DNA of 64,000 bases from JACCQS01 sp963766765 (GCA_963766765.1 CAVYBR010000014.1:1-64000), one strand, 5' to 3'. Shown: positions 34,782-43,707, counted from the first letter of the stretch. Notes: generated by a model not told the origin, from the letters alone. A program made the numbers and translations.

Positions 34782-35765
34782 TCACGGCTGCGCGGGGTCC
34801 CACGGATCGCCCCACGCGGCCTTGCGGGCGGCGCGGTACTCCTGGCCATGACGCTTGCTGATGGTGACCTCCCTCGTGCCCGGTTCCACCTCGCACAGGA
34901 TCATCCGGACATGTCCGGTGCGGATCTGCGGGTGGCGAAGGATGCGAGCGGAGCGGTGGTCCGGCGGTTGGCCTGAGGCCACGACATAGGCGTACTTCTC
35001 GTCCTCGTAGCCCCGCTCGGCCCCCTTGGCCTGTCGATGGCGAATCGAACGGGTCAGACGCACTGCGAAGTGGCACCAGTCCTGGGTCGCTTCCAGGGGA
35101 CACGACTGCTCGTGCGGGCACGGTGCTAGTACGAAGCGCTGTTTGGCGACGAGTGCCGAGCGCGCCCCGAGTATCCGGCGATAGCCGGCCGGCGTACCGG
35201 CTTCGATGACGGCGACGACCGGTGCGGCGCGGGACATCTGGTCGATGACGGTTTCCCGCGTCGGAGGTTCGAGTTCGCCGAGCAGGAAGCCGCAGACGGC
35301 CAGATCGAAGCCTGAGCTCTTGGTCCATCCGGTCGGCTGATCCACTCGCGCGGCGATCGTTGCGACGTCGATGTGGCTGCCGGAGAGCATCCTTGCCGCC
35401 GCAGCCAGCGCATGGATGGAGGTGTCCACGAGTTGACTCGACTCCAGCGAGGGAAAGGCGTCGAGCGCTGCCCAGGTGCAGGTGCCGGTGCCGGCGCCGA
35501 GGTCGAGCATGGTCCGCGGCTGGAAGTCGGGCCGGGCCATCGCGAGCCGGTCGAAGACCTGGCGGGCCGCGGCGTAGGTGGCCGGCATCCGCGTCGTGAG
35601 GTAGCCGGCCGAGTCCAAAGGCGAGGTCAGGATCGGTTGCGCAGCCGGTTCATCCGCGCGATAGCGCTGGCTCAATCGGTCGGCGGCCTGTGCGAGTTTA
35701 CGGGTGGAGAAGCCGTCAAGTTCGGCTTCCAGCGCCTCTCGGAGTTGGTCGGGAAGCTCAACCAC
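34782..35765 (-). CDS. Rsm22-family SAM-dependent methyltransferase
   Basis: A 327-residue protein with a class I methyltransferase core (MLDLGAGTGTCTWAALDAFP near residue 110) and a cysteine cluster further on (CPHEQSCPLEATQDWCHFAVR, key Cys near 220-236) that matches the metal-binding site of the Rsm22/mitochondrial small-subunit assembly family. It probably acts in ribosomal small-subunit maturation. GTG 35765 overlaps the upstream metallo-hydrolase stop by 8 bases (GTGGTTGA), so the two are translationally coupled. It converges with the CPWC gene with a single base between the stops. Confidence 0.83.
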   Translation of the reverse strand: MVELPDQLREALEAELDGFSTRKLAQAADRLSQRYRADEPAAQPILTSPLDSAGYLTTRMPATYAAARQVFDRLAMARPDFQPRTMLDLGAGTGTCTWAALDAFPSLESSQLVDTSIHALAAAARMLSGSHIDVATIAARVDQPTGWTKSSGFDLAVCGFLLGELEPPTRETVIDQMSRAAPVVAVIEAGTPAGYRRILGARSALVAKQRFVLAPCPHEQSCPLEATQDWCHFAVRLTRSIRHRQAKGAERGYEDEKYAYVVASGQPPDHRSARILRHPQIRTGHVRMILCEVEPGTREVTISKRHGQEYRAARKAAWGDPWDPAQP

Positions 35766-36618
35766 GGGCTTGCAGCCACCCTCGTTGTACGGCGAGCCGC
35801 GTGGTCTCCTCGTCGTACGGGCTCCCGGCCGGGAGCGGGCCGGTGAAGTCCGACTTCCCGTCCGGAGAGCGGGGGAGTGTCTCGCGGATGATGCGCTCGA
35901 GGGCGAGCATCTCCTCGCGCTGGGTGCTGACGAAGTCGGCATCGACGACGGCTCCGTGGCCGGGTACCACCGGCCCTCGGGCCAGCGCGTGGAGACGGCC
36001 GAGGGTCGCCGCCCAATCGAAGGGGAAGGAGTCGTCGAAGCCGGGAGGATTGCCTTCCTCGACCAGGTCACCCGCGAAGAGGACTGACCCGTCCGATCCG
36101 ACGTCGACCTCGACGACCAGATCGCCGTCGGTGTGGCCACGGCCGAGAAAGCGGAGCTCGACGGTACGGTCGCCCAGGATCAGCTCGGCCTGCTCGTCGA
36201 CGAGGCAGTCCGGCGGGTCGATCGGTGCGGCGCGGATCTTGTCGGCGATGTTTTCCCGTCCGAGGCCGCGGGCCAGCTGTTCGGCCGACTCGCGTTGCAG
36301 CTCGCCGGTTGTCTCCAGGGCGTGAGCCGCCGCCGTGTGCCCCCAGATCTCAGCCGGGCGGAAGGCGGCGTTGCCGAAGCAGTGGTCCCAGTGTGCGTGG
36401 GTATTCACGACCGTCCACGGGTGCGGAGTCATCAAGCGAATGGTCTCGATCAGATCGGCCGCCTCGCCCAGGTGCAAGCGGGTGTCGATGACCAAGCAGG
36501 CATCGCTCCCGACGATGAGCCCACAGTTGAGATCCAGCGAGGCGTGTCGGCGTACGAAGGCCCGGTCGCCGATCTCCTGCCATGCCTCGCCGCCCGCCAC
36601 GAACAGATCCTCGCCCAC
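35758..36618 (-). CDS. MBL-fold metallo-hydrolase
   Basis: A 286-residue metallo-beta-lactamase-fold enzyme with a full dinuclear metal site: THAHWDHCFGN near residue 73, GRGHTDGD near 160, AGDLVEEG near 180 and VPGHG near 220. Length and the terminal DFTGPLPAGSPYDE resemble SoxH/quinoprotein-relay-like or glyoxalase-type hydrolases; the substrate cannot be inferred. GTG 36618 is the start used. It is upstream of and coupled to the Rsm22-like gene. Confidence 0.87.
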   Translation of the reverse strand: MGEDLFVAGGEAWQEIGDRAFVRRHASLDLNCGLIVGSDACLVIDTRLHLGEAADLIETIRLMTPHPWTVVNTHAHWDHCFGNAAFRPAEIWGHTAAAHALETTGELQRESAEQLARGLGRENIADKIRAAPIDPPDCLVDEQAELILGDRTVELRFLGRGHTDGDLVVEVDVGSDGSVLFAGDLVEEGNPPGFDDSFPFDWAATLGRLHALARGPVVPGHGAVVDADFVSTQREEMLALERIIRETLPRSPDGKSDFTGPLPAGSPYDEETTRLAVQRGWLQARG

Positions 36619-36650
36619 TCGGTCGGGCTCCGCACCGGTGGCCTCCGAGG

Positions 36651-36878
36651 TCAGGCAGCGGTTGGCCGAGTGCGTCGGGTGGCCATCTGTTCCTCGGCAA
36701 GCCCTCGTGATCTTGACCTTATCGCGGTTTCCGGAGCGCTTACCCGGCGTGTCGCCACCACAAGGTCAAGATCACGAAGATCGGTGATCTTGACGAGCGA
36801 CCGGCCGCGGGCCAGCGCGCCGACCCAGCCACCTGGGCAGCCGTCAACGCCCAGGACCGGCTTGTCGTCGTCATTCAT
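36651..36878 (-). pseudogene. DUF429 gene remnant
   Basis: A 75-codon open frame beginning MNDDDKPVLGVDGCPGGWVG. The VLGVDGCPGGWVGAL stretch is the N-terminal signature of DUF429 proteins (RNase H-like fold, usually over 200 residues). After roughly 27 residues similarity ends, and the remaining frame is translated from the inverted repeat at 36705-36794 and flanking sequence. The rest of the gene is missing between this point and the metallo-hydrolase start at 36618, so the gene appears deleted and interrupted. Together with the repeat this fills the 453-base gap before the sugar kinase; I see nothing else there. Confidence 0.6.
36705..36794. repeat. Long perfect inverted repeat with extra half-copy
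   Basis: Arms TCGTGATCTTGACCTT (36705-36720) and its exact complement (36762-36777), 16 base pairs, enclose 41 bases that contain GCGGTTTCCGGAG, the same 13 bases found in the palindromes of the carboxylase alpha gene. A further partial arm GTGATCTTGAC follows at 36784-36794. It lies inside the DUF429 remnant and looks like a small mobile or REP-like palindromic unit; a strong transcript hairpin is also expected. Confidence 0.8.
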
Positions 36879-37071
36879 CTCCGCAGACCCTAGATATCCA
36901 GCGGAGCCTCCGAGGCACAGCGCGACCCACCCCTCAATCCAGAGCGGTTACCGAGGTCAGACGCGCTCTACCTCACAATCGATCAGCGCTGTCCCAACAG
37001 CGCACCTACATCCACTCCGCACTCGGGTGGCTGCCGTACGTTCAGAGCCCAAGAACGACCGAGGGAGATTC

Positions 37072-38082
37072 GTGCTCGTCGTCTGCGGTGAAGCACTCGT
37101 CGACCTGATCAGCGACGGTTCACCGTCGGGCTACCTCGCCAGACCCGGTGGGAGCCCGCTCAACGTCGCCGTCGGCGCAGCACGACTCGGCGTCCCCACG
37201 GCACTGTTGACCCGATTCGGCAGCGGCCATTTCGGCAGCGTCCTCCGCGAGCACGCATCGGAGTCCGAAGTCGACCTCTCACTCAGCATCAACGCAAGAG
37301 AACCGGCCACGCTCGCCGTGGTCAGCCTGACCGATGCCGGCACGGCCGAGTACGACTTCTACATCGACGGTACGGCCGACTCTGGTTGGCGCACCACGGA
37401 ACTGCCTGATGGTTTACCGCACGACACACAGATACTGCATGTCGGATCGATTGCCGCATGGCGCGCGCCGGCCACGCAGGCGATCACCGAACTGGTCATC
37501 CGCGAGCGAGAACGAGGGGCCGCGCTGATCAGCTTCGACCCGAATCTGCGGCCGGCGCTGGTCCAAGACGCTCAGGGCACGCGCGCGCGGGTCGAACAAC
37601 TCGTCACGCTGGCCACTGTCGTCAAAGTCAGCGCCGAGGACGTCGGCTGGCTCTATCCGGACCAACAAACCCATCTAGCCGCGATGCGATGGTCGCAGGC
37701 CGGTCCTGATCTGGTGGTGCTCACCGACGGCCCAAGGGACGTACGCGCCTATCGACGCGGCCAGCTAGCCGCATCCGTGCCGGTCCCAACCATCTCCGTC
37801 GTCGATTCGGTCGGCGCCGGCGACGCCTTCACGGCGGGCCTCTTGGCCGAGCTCACCGAACGGAATCTGCTGACGCCCAAGGCACTTGGCCCCACGGAAA
37901 CCGCAACACTTGCGGAAATCCTGCACAGCGCCGCAGTGGTCGCGGCGCTGACCTGCGCTCGATCCGGTGCTGACCCACCAACCCGAGCAGAGCGCGACAG
38001 GGCGCTGCACGGCCGAAGCGCCGAACAGGGTGCACCGAGTGCACCGCCCGGGACAACCCGTCGGTCTCCGGACTCCGCCTGA
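37072..38082 (+). CDS. PfkB-family carbohydrate kinase (fructokinase-like)
   Basis: A 336-residue ribokinase-fold kinase. N-terminal VVCGEALVDLI, GGSPLNVAVGAARLG (PfkB signature 1) and C-terminal DSVGAGDAFTAGLLA with the catalytic Asp (signature 2) are complete. The order of motifs and the RPGGSPLNVA sequence fit bacterial fructokinases, but sugar specificity is inferred. GTG 37072 has GGGAG 7 bases upstream; the frame is open far upstream but unlike the family. No sugar transporter is adjacent. Confidence 0.88.
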   Translation: MLVVCGEALVDLISDGSPSGYLARPGGSPLNVAVGAARLGVPTALLTRFGSGHFGSVLREHASESEVDLSLSINAREPATLAVVSLTDAGTAEYDFYIDGTADSGWRTTELPDGLPHDTQILHVGSIAAWRAPATQAITELVIRERERGAALISFDPNLRPALVQDAQGTRARVEQLVTLATVVKVSAEDVGWLYPDQQTHLAAMRWSQAGPDLVVLTDGPRDVRAYRRGQLAASVPVPTISVVDSVGAGDAFTAGLLAELTERNLLTPKALGPTETATLAEILHSAAVVAALTCARSGADPPTRAERDRALHGRSAEQGAPSAPPGTTRRSPDSA

Positions 38083-38094
38083 GACGCTGGATCC

Positions 38095-39069
38095 ATGCCG
38101 CTGCATCCCCAGGCCCGCGCCTATCTCGACGTCCAGCCACCGCCCTCGGCCAGTAATCCCACCGTCGAGCAGATGCGGGCGGGCTCGGAGGACATCACCC
38201 GGTTCGCCGGACCAGGACCCGAACTCGCGCACGTCGAAGATCGAGACCTCGGCGGAGTGCCGTGCCGGATCTACCTGCCCGTGGCAGGGACGCCGCTGCC
38301 GGCGGTTATCCACATCCACGGCGGCGGCTGGGTCGGTGGGGATCTCGACACCCACGACACGGCGTGCCGAGTGATCGCATCGAAGTCGGGCTGGGCGGTC
38401 GTCGCGGTCCATTACCGCCGTTCTCCTGAGGCCCCGTTCCCCGCACCGATCGACGACGTCGAGGCGGTGGCTGCCGCTCTCCGCGAGGGCGCGGTGCCCG
38501 GGGCTGACGGCAGCCGGCTGGCGATCATGGGTGACAGCGCCGGAGGCCATCTGGCGGCTGTGGTCGTCCGCCGGGCAAGGGACAAAGGACTCGCGCCGTA
38601 CCTGTTCCAGGCCTTGATCTATCCGGTGATCGACGCCGCGATGGACACCGCGTCGTACGTCGAGAACGCCGAAGGGTATGGACTGCTCGCCCGGAGCATG
38701 GAGTTCTACTGGGACTGCTTCGCTCCCGCGGGTGTCGACCGGGCCAACCCGGACGTCTCACCCGCGCGCGCTCAGGACCTGTCCGGGCTTGCGCCGGCGT
38801 TCGTCCTGACCTGTGAGTACGACCCGTTGCGCGACGAAGGGGAGTCCTATGCAGCCGCTCTGGCCGAGGCAGGTGTGCCGACCGTCGCGGTCCGTGTCGT
38901 GGGAATGATCCACTCGTTCTTCCGGCTGCCGGCCGGCTTCGATGCCAGCCGGGTAGCCCTCAGTCAGGTGGCTGGAATGCTCGCCGACATCGGTAGCACG
39001 ACAGGCATCGATGCGGTCAGCGGAGAACGGCCCGACGGGGGCGCCAGCGAGTCAGCGCAACGCCGATGA
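38095..39069 (+). CDS. Alpha/beta hydrolase esterase (hormone-sensitive lipase family)
   Basis: A 324-residue esterase of family IV. The oxyanion motif HGGGWVGG (near 78) and nucleophile GDSAGG (near 148) are intact, with Asp in CEYDPLRDEGE (near 240) and His in GMIHSFFRLP (near 270) completing the triad. No signal peptide. It lies 12 bases after the kinase and may be co-transcribed. The last 53 bases overlap the convergent EamA transporter gene. Confidence 0.9.
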   Translation: MPLHPQARAYLDVQPPPSASNPTVEQMRAGSEDITRFAGPGPELAHVEDRDLGGVPCRIYLPVAGTPLPAVIHIHGGGWVGGDLDTHDTACRVIASKSGWAVVAVHYRRSPEAPFPAPIDDVEAVAAALREGAVPGADGSRLAIMGDSAGGHLAAVVVRRARDKGLAPYLFQALIYPVIDAAMDTASYVENAEGYGLLARSMEFYWDCFAPAGVDRANPDVSPARAQDLSGLAPAFVLTCEYDPLRDEGESYAAALAEAGVPTVAVRVVGMIHSFFRLPAGFDASRVALSQVAGMLADIGSTTGIDAVSGERPDGGASESAQRR

Positions 39070-39943
39070 GGCACAGGGCCCCGCCGGCGAACGACAACGC
39101 CGGAGGCACCTCGTCCAACAGAACCCAGGACATCCCCGCCGCGACCACCGGTACCAGGTACGTCGTGGCCCCCATCTGGCCGGCCGACGTACGAGACAGC
39201 GCGTAAGCCCAAGTGGTGAACGCGATCGCCGTCGGGAACACCCCGAGGTAGACCAAACCGAGGATCGAACCCGTGCTCGCCTGCCCCACTTCGGTCCACA
39301 ACGTCGGAGTGAACGGAAGGCACGCAAGGACGCCCACCATGCATCCGAGCCAGGTGGCTTGCAGCGCGGGCGTGGTGCGCAGCACCGGTTTCTGGGCGAC
39401 CATCCCTGCGGCGTAGAGGACACCAGCCAGCAGGCAGATCAGTACGCCGCTCAATTCGATTCGGCGCTCGGAACCACTTCCCGCTGCAATGATCACCGCA
39501 CCGAGCAGCGCCACGACGCTGCCGAACAGCAATCTCGGCGGAAAGCCCTCCTTGAGGAAGACGCCGGCGAGGATGGCCACGATGACCGGGGCGATCTGCA
39601 CCAGCATCGCCGCAGTCCCGGCATCGAGCGTGCGCTCTGCTGCGTTCAGCGCGACGTTGTAACCGGCGAACCACAGCAACCCGTAGAGCACGACGAGCAG
39701 CGCGTCCCGGCCGCGCGGAAGGACGAAACCGCGGGCCAGGACGAAGCCACCCAGGACGAGGGCGCCGACCGCGAGCCGACCGAGGGTCAGGGCACCTGGG
39801 GTGAAGTCCTCGCCCACCGCCCGAATCCCGACGAAGGCCGAAGCCCAGAGGACCACAGTGATCCCAGCGGCCAGGAATGCCAGCGTGGCCGCGGAGAGCC
39901 TGGGCGCCGGCGTGGACGTGGTCGGCGAAGCTTCAGTGGCCAT
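39017..39943 (-). CDS. EamA-family (DMT) transporter
   Basis: A 308-residue membrane protein with ten predicted helices in two EamA repeats (first starts TLAFLAAGITVVLWASAFVG, second GVLICLLAGVLYAAGMV). Members export metabolites or amino acids. It is divergent from an ArsR-type regulator across 40 bases, with a GAAACGTTTC palindrome between, so it is probably the target of that regulator. The 3' end overlaps the esterase gene on the other strand by 53 bases. Confidence 0.9.
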   Translation of the reverse strand: MATEASPTTSTPAPRLSAATLAFLAAGITVVLWASAFVGIRAVGEDFTPGALTLGRLAVGALVLGGFVLARGFVLPRGRDALLVVLYGLLWFAGYNVALNAAERTLDAGTAAMLVQIAPVIVAILAGVFLKEGFPPRLLFGSVVALLGAVIIAAGSGSERRIELSGVLICLLAGVLYAAGMVAQKPVLRTTPALQATWLGCMVGVLACLPFTPTLWTEVGQASTGSILGLVYLGVFPTAIAFTTWAYALSRTSAGQMGATTYLVPVVAAGMSWVLLDEVPPALSFAGGALCLIGVALTRWRPRRAVLR

Positions 39944-39960
39944 GGCTCGACGCTAGGCCG

Positions 39961-39970
39961 GAAACGTTTC
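39961..39970. promoter_or_regulatory. Palindrome between the EamA transporter and the ArsR regulator genes
   Basis: GAAACGTTTC, a perfect 10-base palindrome in the 40-base divergent space. An operator for the adjacent ArsR-type protein is the simplest reading. Confidence 0.4.
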
Positions 39971-39983
39971 GCTGTACGCCGAA

Positions 39984-40712
39984 ATGTTGCCGTTCTACGC
40001 TGCTCGTGTGCCAAGTGAGAGCGCCCTCGCCGTACCGGCAGCCCTGATGGGTGAGCCCGCGCGCGCAGCGATGCTGCTGGCCCTCATGGACGGACGCTCC
40101 CGACCGGCCGGCGAGCTCGCCCGGCTGGCCGGCATCAGCCCATCAACTGCAAGCGCGCATCTTCAACGGCTCACCGACGGTGGCCTCATCCGGGTCAGCA
40201 CCTCCGGCCGGCACCGCAACTACTCGCTGGCTGGACCCGAGGTCGCCCGAGCGGTCGAAGCGCTCCAGCTCCTAGCGCCGCAGCAGCCCATCACCTCGCT
40301 ACGAGCCGCACGAACCGGTACGGCGTTGGCATTCGCGCGCACCTGTTACGACCACTTGGCCGGGGAGTTGGCAATCGAGCTGGCGAACTGTCTGGTCACC
40401 CGAGGTGTGATCGCGCCGTTGATGGCCGGGGCGATCGGCACCGTTGCGCAACCCGGGCATGAGGTGTTGGCCTTCCTCGGCGTCCCAAGCGCGTATCCCC
40501 GATGCCGGCGACCAGCTGTGCGCGGATGCCTGGACTGGACGCAGCGCCTGCCCCACCTGGCCGGCGCGCTCGGCGCGCAGATTCTGGACGGGATGACCGC
40601 GCAAGGCTGGATCGTGCCGCTGGCCGACAGCCGGGCAGTGCGGCTGACCGATGCCGGCCGACGGTCCTTGACGGAGGCCGAATTGTTCTCCAGTGACTTG
40701 CGGGTTGCCTGA
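39984..40712 (+). CDS. ArsR-family winged-helix regulator
   Basis: A 242-residue regulator with an N-terminal winged helix (EPARAAMLLALMDGRSRPAGELARLAGISPSTASAHLQRLTDGGLI, key helices at about 22-70) and a long C-terminal effector domain lacking the metal-binding cysteines of arsenic sensors. It belongs to the longer ArsR group found divergent from transporters. The first eight residues from ATG 39984 may be extra; GTG 40008 (VPSESALAVP) matches the usual start of relatives. It probably controls the EamA gene. Confidence 0.85.
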   Translation: MLPFYAARVPSESALAVPAALMGEPARAAMLLALMDGRSRPAGELARLAGISPSTASAHLQRLTDGGLIRVSTSGRHRNYSLAGPEVARAVEALQLLAPQQPITSLRAARTGTALAFARTCYDHLAGELAIELANCLVTRGVIAPLMAGAIGTVAQPGHEVLAFLGVPSAYPRCRRPAVRGCLDWTQRLPHLAGALGAQILDGMTAQGWIVPLADSRAVRLTDAGRRSLTEAELFSSDLRVA

Positions 40713-40730
40713 CGTGGGTACGGTCGGGAT

Positions 40731-41864
40731 ATGACGACTGCGCCGGCCCGTACCACCGCGGGAATCCACGCGGTGGAGGTCGTACTTCCGTGCATCGAAC
40801 TCGATCCCACAGTGGACTTCTTCGTCGACCGCATCGGATTCCGGCTCGACGTGATCATGCCGGCCGATGATCCCTCCGTAGCACTGCTCTCCGGTCACGG
40901 GATGAAGATTCGCCTGGAGCGCGGCCGAACTGGCGACCCCGGGGAGCTGCGGCTGGCCTGCGACCGGCCGGATGCGTGGGACACCGATCTGCTCGTTGCG
41001 CCGAATGGCACGCGGATCCACATCGTGGACGCCGATCCGCCTCTGGTCATTCCGGACTCGCCGGCACTGTTCGAACTCACCAAGGATGACGGCGACATCG
41101 GCGTAGTCGGACGAGCCGGCATGCGCTACCGGGACCTGTTGCCCAAGCGCCAAGGTGGCCGATTCATCGCCTCGCACATCCTGATTCCGGAGGGCGGGCC
41201 GGTCCCGGACTACGTGCACCACCACCGGGTGCGCTTCCAGATGATCTATTGCGCAGCAGGCTGGGTTCGCGTCGTCTACGAGGATCAGGGTCCGGCTTTC
41301 GTCCTGCAGGAAGGTGACTGTGTCTTGCAGCCGCCGGGGATCCGGCATCGAGTCCTGGAGAGTTCGCCGGGCATGGAAGTGATCGAAATCGGATCACCCG
41401 CCGAGCACGAAACCACTGCTGAGCATGTGATCACGCTCCCGACCTCGCAAGTCCGCCCGGATCGGCTCTTCAACGGTCAGCGTTTCGTGCGTCATACCGC
41501 TGCCGATGCGACATGGGGGCCGGGGCGGTTGACGGGGGTCGAATACCGCGATCTCGGGATCGGCGAGGCGACCGACGGGCTCGCCGGGGCGCGAGTGATG
41601 CGCCTGGCCCAGGGGCCCGGTGCGGCAGGCGGCAAACCTGCAGCGGCCGATCTCATCCATGACGGCGAGTTGCTCTTCTGGTACGTGCTCTCGGGCACTG
41701 CAAACCTGCAGTCCGAGGGACGGCCGGACGAGCCGCTCGGACGGGGAGCAGCGGTCGCTGTCCCGGGCGGCAGCTACCACCGGCTGACGCCCACCTCTCT
41801 CGACATTCAACTGCTCGAGGTCACGCTTCCAGCCGCGTTGCCCATCAAGACAGTCGCGCGATAA
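40731..41864 (+). CDS. Glyoxalase-like plus bicupin fusion protein
   Basis: A 377-residue protein in three parts. Residues about 10-105 form a vicinal-oxygen-chelate (glyoxalase-like) domain (HAVEVVLPCIELDPTVDFF, IHIVD). Residues about 140-225 form a cupin (HHHRVRFQMIYCAAGWVRVVYE, EGDCVLQPPGIRH) with plausible metal ligands. Residues about 290-370 form a second cupin (ELLFWYVLSGTANLQ, GAAVAVPGGSYHRL). The combination suggests a metal-dependent oxygenase or isomerase of unknown substrate. It begins 18 bases after the ArsR gene and ends 28 before rpiB. Confidence 0.75.
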   Translation: MTTAPARTTAGIHAVEVVLPCIELDPTVDFFVDRIGFRLDVIMPADDPSVALLSGHGMKIRLERGRTGDPGELRLACDRPDAWDTDLLVAPNGTRIHIVDADPPLVIPDSPALFELTKDDGDIGVVGRAGMRYRDLLPKRQGGRFIASHILIPEGGPVPDYVHHHRVRFQMIYCAAGWVRVVYEDQGPAFVLQEGDCVLQPPGIRHRVLESSPGMEVIEIGSPAEHETTAEHVITLPTSQVRPDRLFNGQRFVRHTAADATWGPGRLTGVEYRDLGIGEATDGLAGARVMRLAQGPGAAGGKPAAADLIHDGELLFWYVLSGTANLQSEGRPDEPLGRGAAVAVPGGSYHRLTPTSLDIQLLEVTLPAALPIKTVAR

Positions 41865-41892
41865 CTCCGCAGCGCCTGCAACACTGCTGGCC

Positions 41893-42369
41893 ATGCGGGT
41901 CTATCTGGGCAGCGATCACGCCGGCTTTGAGCTCAAGGGCCATCTGATCGCCGAATTGACGGCAGCCGAGCATGACGTCGTCGACATCGGCCCACCCACG
42001 TACGACGAAGAGGACGACTACCCGGCCTACTGCCTCGCAACCGGCGCTCGTGTCGTCGATGATCCCGGCAGCCTCGGGGTTGTCATCGGCGGCTCGGGAA
42101 ACGGCGAGCAGATCGCGGCAAACAAGGTGCCCGGGGTACGCGCGGCGCTCGCCTGGTCGCATGAGACCGCAGCCTTGGCCCGGGAGCACAACGACGCGAA
42201 CATCGTCGCTATCGGCGCGCGCATGCACTCAGCGGAGGAGGCAACGGCCTTCGTGACCGCCTTTCTGACCACCCAGTTCTCCGGTTACCCGCGCCACGCC
42301 CGCCGGATCAAACAGGTCAGCGAATACGAACGGACACACCAGGTTCCGGACCTGCCGCACTCCTCCTAG
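41893..42369 (+). CDS. rpiB: Ribose-5-phosphate isomerase B
   Basis: A 158-residue enzyme that interconverts ribose 5-phosphate and ribulose 5-phosphate. The N-terminal GSDHAGFELK and active-site VVIGGSGNGEQIAANKVPG are typical; Glu72 takes the place of the catalytic Cys of E. coli RpiB, as in the mycobacterial enzyme where that Glu is the base. REHNDANI supplies the phosphate-binding His. It marks the end of the block conserved with M. tuberculosis (Rv2465c). Confidence 0.95.
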   Translation: MRVYLGSDHAGFELKGHLIAELTAAEHDVVDIGPPTYDEEDDYPAYCLATGARVVDDPGSLGVVIGGSGNGEQIAANKVPGVRAALAWSHETAALAREHNDANIVAIGARMHSAEEATAFVTAFLTTQFSGYPRHARRIKQVSEYERTHQVPDLPHSS

Positions 42370-42373
42370 CGGC

Positions 42374-43633
42374 CTAGAACGTCTCTGGGCTGTAGGTCGC
42401 CACCGGCCAGCCGAAGGCAGTAGTCGCAGCAGCCAACGCACCTGGCGTGCGCTCGCGAACGCGCCCGGCAGCGGCGAGCGTCGCGAGCGAGGTATCGCCG
42501 AGGAAGACTGCCCCCAACGTCTCGGCTGACAGCGCCAGGTCCGGCTCCCCGTCAGTCGACGTGCACCGCGCGTACGAGGGGCCGCCGGTCAGCCGCCACC
42601 GGCCGGCATTCCAGGGGCAGAAGGTGTCCTCGACCTCGAGGATCAAGTCGATGGTGGTCGGGTACCGACGCGCGGCCAGCGCCGCATCGATATCGACGAG
42701 ACGGACGTAGAGTGCATCGCCCTGAGCCATGGCGACCGAGCGCGGGTCGGTCAGCATGTGCCGGAGCGGATCATCGCGGCCGGCTCCCGGCGCGGCTATG
42801 TACCGGTTCAGGTCCATCGACATGAAGTAGCGCCACAGCGCCGCCCGTGCAGCTGGGTGGGCCGCGAGCAGCTCGATGACGAAAACCGTGCCCTCAGGAC
42901 CCGTCTCCGCCCAATCGGCCTTGCGGCGGTAGAGGGCGTACCCCGACGTGGTGCCGTCAGCGTCGGAGTGCAGCACGTAACGACGTGCGGTCTTGCCGTC
43001 GCGGAGTTTCTCGGGGTCCATGAGCAAGGCGTCCCACCAACGACCGTCACGAGACAGGAGCCCCGGCGTGTCCCCGCGCAGCGAGTCGTAGAGAGGGATG
43101 ACCGCGGATCGAAAGTCCTTCTCCTCCACCGGATATACCCGTCCGTCGCCGGTGTCAACGTCTCCCCGTAGCCGCATCCTGTGGGTCTCACCCTTCAGCC
43201 GGGCGCGATAGCTGGACAGCCCGTACCCGAACCGCCCATAGATACCGGCTTCCGATGCGTAGAGCGCGGCGATCGGCTCCTTGCCTGCCTCATGCACCTC
43301 GCGCAGCTGGCGGCGCATCATCGCTGTCAGCACGCCCTGCCGCCGATGCGTCGTGGCGACCGAGACCCAGCTGACCGCGGCGAACGGGACCACCGCTCCA
43401 GGAATCGTCAATTCGCGCGTGTAGGCGCCAGAGGTCGCGACAACCCGGTCGCCGTCCCACAGGCCCAACGTCCGCTCCGGCTCGAAGACCAAGCGGTCGC
43501 CGTCCATCTCGATGAGGTCCTCGCCAAACCCCTCTCCCAGGCTCTGGGCGGCGGCGTCGAATTCCTCAGCGGTGAACGGACGCAGTTGGCTCTCGATGTC
43601 GTCGGGCACGTGGGCCTGTCTACTCCCGATCAC
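42374..43633 (-). CDS. Eis-like GNAT N-acetyltransferase
   Basis: A 419-residue protein of the Eis family: N-terminal GNAT domain with the acetyl-CoA loop VSVATTHRRQGVLTAMMRRQLRE (key residues RRQG near 92), LYASEAGIYGRFGYG with the catalytic-type Tyr, a second GNAT-like domain, and a sterol-carrier-like C-domain ending in an aromatic residue (SPETF). Eis proteins acetylate amines, including aminoglycosides; this one need not confer resistance. GTG 43633 used, GTG 43609 possible. It converges with rpiB across 4 bases. Confidence 0.87.
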   Translation of the reverse strand: MIGSRQAHVPDDIESQLRPFTAEEFDAAAQSLGEGFGEDLIEMDGDRLVFEPERTLGLWDGDRVVATSGAYTRELTIPGAVVPFAAVSWVSVATTHRRQGVLTAMMRRQLREVHEAGKEPIAALYASEAGIYGRFGYGLSSYRARLKGETHRMRLRGDVDTGDGRVYPVEEKDFRSAVIPLYDSLRGDTPGLLSRDGRWWDALLMDPEKLRDGKTARRYVLHSDADGTTSGYALYRRKADWAETGPEGTVFVIELLAAHPAARAALWRYFMSMDLNRYIAAPGAGRDDPLRHMLTDPRSVAMAQGDALYVRLVDIDAALAARRYPTTIDLILEVEDTFCPWNAGRWRLTGGPSYARCTSTDGEPDLALSAETLGAVFLGDTSLATLAAAGRVRERTPGALAAATTAFGWPVATYSPETF

Positions 43634-43707
43634 TGAGCTGGTCAGCCGATTTTCGGGTGCTTGACATCATCTGGCCTGCGAGCCCACCCACCAGACAGGA
43701 GTCCAGC

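Noticed and set aside
36133..37071. In-frame extension upstream of the PfkB kinase
   Set aside because: The translation is low-complexity and lies antisense to the metallo-hydrolase gene; GGGAG plus GTG 37072 gives the normal kinase start.
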